Assembly (NCBI GenBank): GCA_016650355.1
Contig: JAENVX010000300.1
Span: forward strand, 1-20,316
Reading direction: 5' to 3'
Source of the DNA: Bacteroidia bacterium
GTDB lineage: Bacteria > Bacteroidota > Bacteroidia > Cytophagales > Cyclobacteriaceae
Length of the DNA stretch: 20,316 nucleotides
The position numbers and the translations under genes are program-made. The notes under the pieces are model-generated. The model ran no database searches. It saw only the letters and a list, made by a program, of their open reading frames with translations, and was not told the origin of the DNA. Shown piece after piece: positions 15,860 through 20,316 of the stretch; the first letter of the stretch is position 1, and each line of letters starts with the position of its first letter.

Positions 15860-16939
15860 TTATTTAGTTAATGAAACCACACTTACTGGTGCAGGTGTAC
15901 TCATACTCTCTATACCCGCGTTGATCATTGCCGCCTCCTGTAAGGCCACCGGAACATACTTCATATACTCAGGATTTAATTTTAACCAGGGATCTTGTGA
16001 AGCTTTCCATTTTTCGTAAACCTCAGGTTCATCAACGACAACAAGAAATCTCATTGAGAAGTGGCCTTTTCCACAAATCTCAGTGCAGGCCATTTCATAG
16101 TTGAATTTTGAGTTACCTGTTTCGTCACGCATCTCTTGTGTTGTTTTTGTTGCGATGAATTTAAAAGACGTCAACATTCCGGGTACTGCGTCCATTTTTA
16201 CACGGAAGTGAGGAAGGAAAACACTGTGCAATACATCCTTTGCTCTAATCTTCAATAAAATTTCTTTCCCTTTGGGTAAATGTAACTCCAACGATTTAAA
16301 ATCGTCATAGGAATTCTTATCGGTTAGATCTAACCCAAATTCATTTGAGGCATCTATCAATTTATAATTATGATGACCCAATACGTTATCTTTTGTTCCT
16401 GGGTATCGTGCGCTCCATGCAAATTGCTGACCTATTATTTCGATAACTTCAGCATCCTTGGAGGCAGGGCCAGTGATATCGTTCCATGCCTTAAGTCCGG
16501 TAAAAATCAACAATGCCAGGACAATAGCTGGAACGATCGTCCATACAATCTCAAGAATATGATTATCGGCAATATATTCAGCTCTGCGATTCTTGTCATA
16601 GCGATATTTGAAGATAAACCAGAACATGGCAAGAGAGATGATCACAAATGCTACCACGATAACCACCATCGTTACCCAAAACAAATTATCTGTGACTACT
16701 CCGTGTTCAGAAGCTACAGGGAGCTCATAACTTTTAAAATGTGCGAAAGAATACCAGAAAAATAATCCAAGACCTAATATGGTAAAAACAAGGAAGAGGT
16801 ACCCATGGATACTATTTCCTGATTCTATATCCACCTCCTCATCTTTCTTCACCAAACCAACAAGGTTTCCAATCCTAAATATCATATAAAGGATGCCTAA
16901 CACCAGCACTACCCCTAACCCTATTATCAGACTCATCAT
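15860..16939 (-). CDS. ctaC: Cytochrome c oxidase subunit II
   Basis: Electron-entry subunit carrying the dinuclear CuA centre. The 359-residue protein starts with an extra hydrophobic helix (about 2-21), then one at about 47-65, and the two standard subunit II helices at about 88-110 and 128-148. CuA ligands are complete: His238 (VLHSVFLPHFRVKMDAVPG), Cys285, Glu287, Cys289, His293 and Met296 (CTEICGKGHFSMRF). Trp175 in QQFAWSARYPG is the likely electron-entry residue. There is no C-terminal cytochrome c domain, so this is not a fused caa3-type subunit II; electrons should come from ActE or a separate cytochrome. Two adjacent ATG codons (16939, 16936) can start it. It lies 34 nt after actF. 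Confidence 0.97.
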   Translation of the reverse strand: MMSLIIGLGVVLVLGILYMIFRIGNLVGLVKKDEEVDIESGNSIHGYLFLVFTILGLGLFFWYSFAHFKSYELPVASEHGVVTDNLFWVTMVVIVVAFVIISLAMFWFIFKYRYDKNRRAEYIADNHILEIVWTIVPAIVLALLIFTGLKAWNDITGPASKDAEVIEIIGQQFAWSARYPGTKDNVLGHHNYKLIDASNEFGLDLTDKNSYDDFKSLELHLPKGKEILLKIRAKDVLHSVFLPHFRVKMDAVPGMLTSFKFIATKTTQEMRDETGNSKFNYEMACTEICGKGHFSMRFLVVVDEPEVYEKWKASQDPWLKLNPEYMKYVPVALQEAAMINAGIESMSTPAPVSVVSLTK

Positions 16940-16973
16940 ACTATTATCATTTTATCAAATGCAATCAAATACT

Positions 16974-18329
16974 CTAAATGTGATGATTCAAACTCTCTGC
17001 CATGCATGGATGGTTTTTTGCCACCAGCTGCAATTTGGAAAGTGCGTTCAACACAACAAACAAAAAGACAGCCGTAAAGATTAATCCCATTCCAATTTCA
17101 AGCAGGCCAATTCCACCATGTCCCATCATCACACCAGGTGTGATCATGTTGTAAAAGTCGAACCAGTGGCCAGTTATTACTATAGGGCAAACCACCAATA
17201 ACATAGACATATGTCTCTTCGCATCTCTTGTCATAAATAACAAGAAAGGAAGTACAAAGTTTAAGATGAGATTGGTGTAAAATATCCAGCTATACGGATT
17301 GTTTTTAAGTCTTGTAATAAAGTAAACCGTCTCTTCAGGAATGTTGGCATAGTAGATCAACATGAACTGGCTAAACCAGATATAGGTCCAGAAAATACTA
17401 AATGCAAAGATAAATTTTCCCAAATCATGCAGGTGATTTGCCGTTACCATCTTAAGGTACCCTGCATTTTTCAGGCTTACCACAATAACTGTTATCACTG
17501 CCAAACCAGTCACCCACCAGCTCGCAAATACATACCAGCCCATCATTGTACTAAACCAGTGTGTATCTATGCTCATCACCCAATCCCACGCTGCTACGGA
17601 TGAACTGTACCCAAAAATTACCAAAAATATAGCGGAGAGTTTACGGGCTGTATACCAATGCTCGGTTGATCCATCGATATCTTCTGCAAGCATTTCTTTC
17701 TTTATCCAAACAAAAAACAGATACCACAAACCAAAGAAAGCTACCATTCTAAAAATATAGAATAATGGGAAACCACCGTCAGCAAGAGGCCAAAAGAAAT
17801 ATCCACCTTTACCATCAATAAGGGCGTCATAATCAGGGCCACCCACAACATACAGATCATGGTGCGTCCAATGAAATACGTCCGCTTTTACCACAAACCA
17901 TAGTACAAGCATAAGAATACCTGCGAATGGAATCCAATGCCCTATCGCTAAAGGAATCCTTTTAATAGGTGCTGACCACCCAGCCTGCGCAGCATATTGT
18001 ATCGCAATGAAAAACAATCCAATAATTCCAATCCCTGCAAAGAATACATTGTTGTGCCATAGGGAAGTGTAAATTCTTTTTAACCAAATCGGGCTGCCAT
18101 GATGCTCACCAGCCTCCGCTTCAGGACCTTCGGCCGCAGCAGCATGATCTGATGTTGCTACCAGGTTCTTAGAAAGTTCAACAGCAGCTTGACTTCCTTC
18201 TGCCTCGTGCCCACCCCCTGACATCGCCATAAATACTCCGAGGGCAAAAAGCAAAATTCCTACGGCCCCCAGAATAAATAACTTTCGTTTTGTTTCTGGT
18301 TTGAAGATATATTTTTCGTCAGCTATCAT
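16974..18329 (-). CDS. actF: Alternative complex III subunit ActF (quinol:cytochrome c oxidoreductase)
   Basis: A 451-residue multipass membrane subunit of alternative complex III, which oxidises membrane quinol and passes electrons to the oxidase. About ten helices follow an N-terminal helix (17-35) and a long Ala/Glu/His-rich periplasmic loop (about 38-80). Family-typical stretches are SVAAWDWVMSIDTHWFSTMM (244-263) with GWYVFASWWVTG after it, and HLHDLGKFIFAFSIFWTYIW (299-318) with the following FSQFMLIYYANIPEE. These resemble the PsrC/NrfD-related ActC/ActF pair. Start is ATG 18327-18329, 27 nt after actE. The loop length is greater than I would expect from minimal ActF proteins. Confidence 0.94.
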   Translation of the reverse strand: MIADEKYIFKPETKRKLFILGAVGILLFALGVFMAMSGGGHEAEGSQAAVELSKNLVATSDHAAAAEGPEAEAGEHHGSPIWLKRIYTSLWHNNVFFAGIGIIGLFFIAIQYAAQAGWSAPIKRIPLAIGHWIPFAGILMLVLWFVVKADVFHWTHHDLYVVGGPDYDALIDGKGGYFFWPLADGGFPLFYIFRMVAFFGLWYLFFVWIKKEMLAEDIDGSTEHWYTARKLSAIFLVIFGYSSSVAAWDWVMSIDTHWFSTMMGWYVFASWWVTGLAVITVIVVSLKNAGYLKMVTANHLHDLGKFIFAFSIFWTYIWFSQFMLIYYANIPEETVYFITRLKNNPYSWIFYTNLILNFVLPFLLFMTRDAKRHMSMLLVVCPIVITGHWFDFYNMITPGVMMGHGGIGLLEIGMGLIFTAVFLFVVLNALSKLQLVAKNHPCMAESLNHHI

Positions 18330-18356
18330 GTGTATGATTATTCTAATAGATAAACA

Positions 18357-18980
18357 TCAATTTTTTTGCAAATCCTTTACGTACTTGGCGATTTTCCAAC
18401 GGTCTTCCTGGCTTACCTGAGATCCATGTGCTCCCATCAAACCTTTGCCATACGTGATGACGTGAAAAATATGACCTTCTGTAATAGTTTTATAAGCATC
18501 TCCGGTTAAGTTGGCAACGCCCGCATACTTGTCAGAAACTTTTCCATCACCCGCGCCTTTTGCTCCATGGCAATGCTGGCAATAATATCCGTATAAAATT
18601 TTTCCCTCACCTATAATTTCCTTTGTCGTCTCAAATGGACTAACAAGGCTATTGGCCTTTCGCAAGCCAACCGTATCGTTTGGCATTCTGTAGGGAAGGA
18701 ATCCAAATGGGCTTCTTCTTACTGTGTGCGGAGGAGGCTCGCGCATCGTCATGCGGGAAGGATTGTATTTGTTTGAATTAAAATATTCGCCTGAACGACT
18801 ATCGAGAGAGTTAACGATGTTACCAGCATTTTCGTCCGTGATCTGAGAAAGTGGTTCGTACGGCACAGCGTGGTACATGTTAGGAGCAAATTCTTTACCC
18901 GGGTTATCACCACTTGCTGTACAGCCAGCCAAGATTACCGTGGCAGCTGCTCCCAAGAAAAATGTCTTAATCAATTGCAT
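18357..18980 (-). CDS. actE: Alternative complex III subunit ActE, monoheme c-type cytochrome lipoprotein
   Basis: A 207-residue lipoprotein cytochrome. The signal peptide ends in a lipobox LAGC with lipidated Cys20. The single heme-binding motif CQHCH is at 134-138 and the likely axial Met is Met182 (GKGLMGAHGSQV), with the helix WKIAKYVKDLQ closing the cytochrome fold. The central segment FAPNMYHAVPYEPLSQITDE (31-50) and REPPPHTVRRSPFGFLPYRM (80-99) are characteristic of ActE. Anchored in the outer face of the inner membrane, it probably passes electrons from ActA/ActB hemes to CuA of CtaC, since no other cytochrome c is encoded here. Start is ATG 18978-18980, 11 nt after actD. Confidence 0.95.
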   Translation of the reverse strand: MQLIKTFFLGAAATVILAGCTASGDNPGKEFAPNMYHAVPYEPLSQITDENAGNIVNSLDSRSGEYFNSNKYNPSRMTMREPPPHTVRRSPFGFLPYRMPNDTVGLRKANSLVSPFETTKEIIGEGKILYGYYCQHCHGAKGAGDGKVSDKYAGVANLTGDAYKTITEGHIFHVITYGKGLMGAHGSQVSQEDRWKIAKYVKDLQKN

Positions 18981-18991
18981 TCGCGTTCGTG

Positions 18992-19516
18992 TTAAAAGTT
19001 CTTCTCGTTAATTTCCGAAGCGCCATTATCTTTTAGGATACGGCTTAGTTCATCTTTGCTTAGTTTATTAGACGCCAGGTCAATTGCCATTACGTGTTTA
19101 TCGTCCGTACTTCTTAAATCAAATTGACGAGGCCAGCCATACGGTTTCATATCGCTTACAATAAAAAATGTTCCCACCATCCCAAATGCCGATAGCAATA
19201 CGGTGAACTCAAAAGTTACGGGGATAAAAGGAGGAAGTGATGCATGGTTCTTTCCACCAATAATCATCGGCCAGTCAAATCCAAGCATCCAGATTTGAGT
19301 GAACAAAGCAAGGATGGTACCTGTCATGCCAAACAGAAAAGCAGCTATTGGTAACCTGGACCGTGTATATCCAAGCGCCTCATCCAATCCATGAACAGGA
19401 AAGGGTGAAAAAACCTCATGGATTTTAACTCCTTTTTCACGAATGTGTTCAACTGCATGAAGAAGGATGTCTTCATCGTCAAAAATTCCTACTATAAAGT
19501 TTTTATTTTTCTCCAT
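18992..19516 (-). CDS. actD: Alternative complex III subunit ActD (DUF3341)
   Basis: A 174-residue DUF3341 protein, a membrane subunit of alternative complex III. The cytoplasmic N-terminal domain opens with FIVGIFDDEDILLHAVEHIR and contains HEVFSPFPVHGLDEALGYTR, the family signature. It is followed by two helices (about 56-77 and 97-120), then GWPRQFDLRSTDDKHVMAID. The start is set at ATG 19514-19516, 2 nt after the actC stop; a TTG two codons upstream would overlap that stop. It carries no cofactor site and is thought to be structural in solved complexes. The position between actC and actE is the canonical order. Confidence 0.94.
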   Translation of the reverse strand: MEKNKNFIVGIFDDEDILLHAVEHIREKGVKIHEVFSPFPVHGLDEALGYTRSRLPIAAFLFGMTGTILALFTQIWMLGFDWPMIIGGKNHASLPPFIPVTFEFTVLLSAFGMVGTFFIVSDMKPYGWPRQFDLRSTDDKHVMAIDLASNKLSKDELSRILKDNGASEINEKNF

Positions 19517-19518
19517 GA

Positions 19519-20316
19519 TCAATGCTTCTTTTCTGATGAGGATTTAATAATGCTTTTCATTTCGGCCATGTTAACTACCGGGAAGAACTTTGCAAATAAC
19601 AAGAAGGCACAGAAAAAGAAACCGAATGTAAATAGGTACTCACCCATATCATAAAACGTAGGGTGAAACATTGTCCAACTTGAGGGTAGATAATCGCGAT
19701 GAAGTGAGGTCACAATAATTACAAAGCGTTCGAACCACATTCCAATGTTTACAATTATTGAAAGGATGAACGTGGCGACAATGTTTGTGCGCAATTTCTT
19801 CGACCAGAATAACTGGGGTGATATAACATTACACGTCATCATTGACCAATAAGCCCACCAGTAAGGACCAGTTGCACGATTATAGAATGCATAATATTCA
19901 GCGGGCACCCCTCCGTACCAGGCGATGAAAAATTCAGTGATATAGGCTATTCCCACAATCGATCCGGTAATGATGATTATGATGTTCATCAATTCGATAT
20001 GATAAATGGTGATGTAGTCTTCTAGTTTAAAAACTTTTCGGGTGACAATCAGTAGTGTAAGCACCATGGCAAAGCCGGAAAAAATTGCACCTGCAACGAA
20101 GTAAGGTGGAAAGATGGTAGTGTGCCAGCCTGGAATTACAGAAGTAGCAAAGTCCATGGATACAATGGTATGCACAGAAAGTACCAGCGGTGTAGACAGA
20201 CCAGCCAATATTAAAGCAACAGACTCATAGCGACTCCACGTTCTCGCTCCACCATTCCATCCAAAGCTGAGTGAATTATAGATCAATGCTCTCAACTTAT
20301 TTCCTGAACGAACAGC
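19519..20316 (-). CDS. actC: Alternative complex III subunit ActC (NrfD/PsrC-like), C-terminal part
   Basis: An open frame of 265 residues that enters from beyond position 20316 (first codons read AVRSGNKLRALIYNSLSFGW) and ends at TGA 19519-19521. It is the C-terminal part of the NrfD-family integral subunit ActC, which holds a quinol site next to the ActB iron-sulfur protein. Visible stretches typical of ActC include WNGGARTWSRYESVALILAG, LSTPLVLSVHTIVSMDFATS, VIPGWHTTIFPPYFVAGAIF and MWFERFVIIVTSLHRDYLPS. About seven helices are present. Full ActC proteins are about 450-480 residues, so roughly 40 percent lies outside the window. The remaining subunits, ActA and ActB, would be expected further right on the same strand. 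Confidence 0.94.
   Translation of the reverse strand, partial: AVRSGNKLRALIYNSLSFGWNGGARTWSRYESVALILAGLSTPLVLSVHTIVSMDFATSVIPGWHTTIFPPYFVAGAIFSGFAMVLTLLIVTRKVFKLEDYITIYHIELMNIIIIITGSIVGIAYITEFFIAWYGGVPAEYYAFYNRATGPYWWAYWSMMTCNVISPQLFWSKKLRTNIVATFILSIIVNIGMWFERFVIIVTSLHRDYLPSSWTMFHPTFYDMGEYLFTFGFFFCAFLLFAKFFPVVNMAEMKSIIKSSSEKKH

Noticed and set aside
16370..16765. Plus-strand open frame of 131 codons
   Set aside because: It is entirely antisense to the well-supported CuA subunit gene ctaC and encodes no plausible protein.
15860..16939. caa3-type fusion of cytochrome c to subunit II
   Set aside because: The C-terminus has no CxxCH motif; the protein ends about 60 residues after the CuA ligands.

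Overview
The window looks like the chromosome of an aerobic Bacteroidota bacterium, most likely Cytophagales-like. The evidence is the alternative complex III (Act) genes joined to an A-type cytochrome c oxidase, the long insert-containing IspG, the SCO-like/DUF420/DUF983 accessory set, weak Shine-Dalgarno sites and a moderately AT-rich composition. Almost everything is on the minus strand. Only an MlaE/MlaF pair (3361-4841) is on the plus strand. No stretch longer than 300 bases lacks a gene, and I see no tRNA, rRNA, CRISPR array or insertion sequence.

Region 1-3271 (minus): an SDR oxidoreductase, then ispG (isoprenoid precursor synthesis, MEP pathway), a 65-residue membrane protein and an MmcQ/YjbR-family gene. 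The last three are tightly packed (4-nt gap, then a 1-nt stop/start overlap). The mmcQ gene appears frameshifted at a run of seven A/T bases and runs off the left edge.

Region 3272-4841 (plus): a promoter-like spacer followed by mlaE and mlaF, the permease and ATPase of a lipid-transport ABC system. No MlaD is adjacent. A short convergent spacer separates them from a 1230-residue NtrY-like membrane histidine kinase (4882-8574, minus).

Region 8607-20316 (minus) is a respiratory supercluster, read right to left: actC (partial), actD, actE and actF (quinol:cytochrome c oxidoreductase); ctaC and ctaD (oxidase subunits II and I); ctaA and ctaB (heme A/O synthesis); two subunit III-type genes; a subunit IV gene; then, after a terminator-like hairpin, a SCO-like protein without the copper-binding cysteines, DUF420, a small secreted CxxC protein and DUF983. 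The kinase follows DUF983. Together they would carry electrons from quinol through the lipoprotein cytochrome ActE to oxygen, with heme synthesis and assembly factors alongside.

The most notable observations are an in-frame amber codon that cuts the third membrane helix off oxidase subunit IV, although the reading frame continues intact to a natural-looking end; the cysteine-less SCO-like protein; the heme A synthase with Asn where the first heme-ligand His is expected; and the very large kinase attached to the oxidase accessory genes. I found no clear evidence of an entirely new system.
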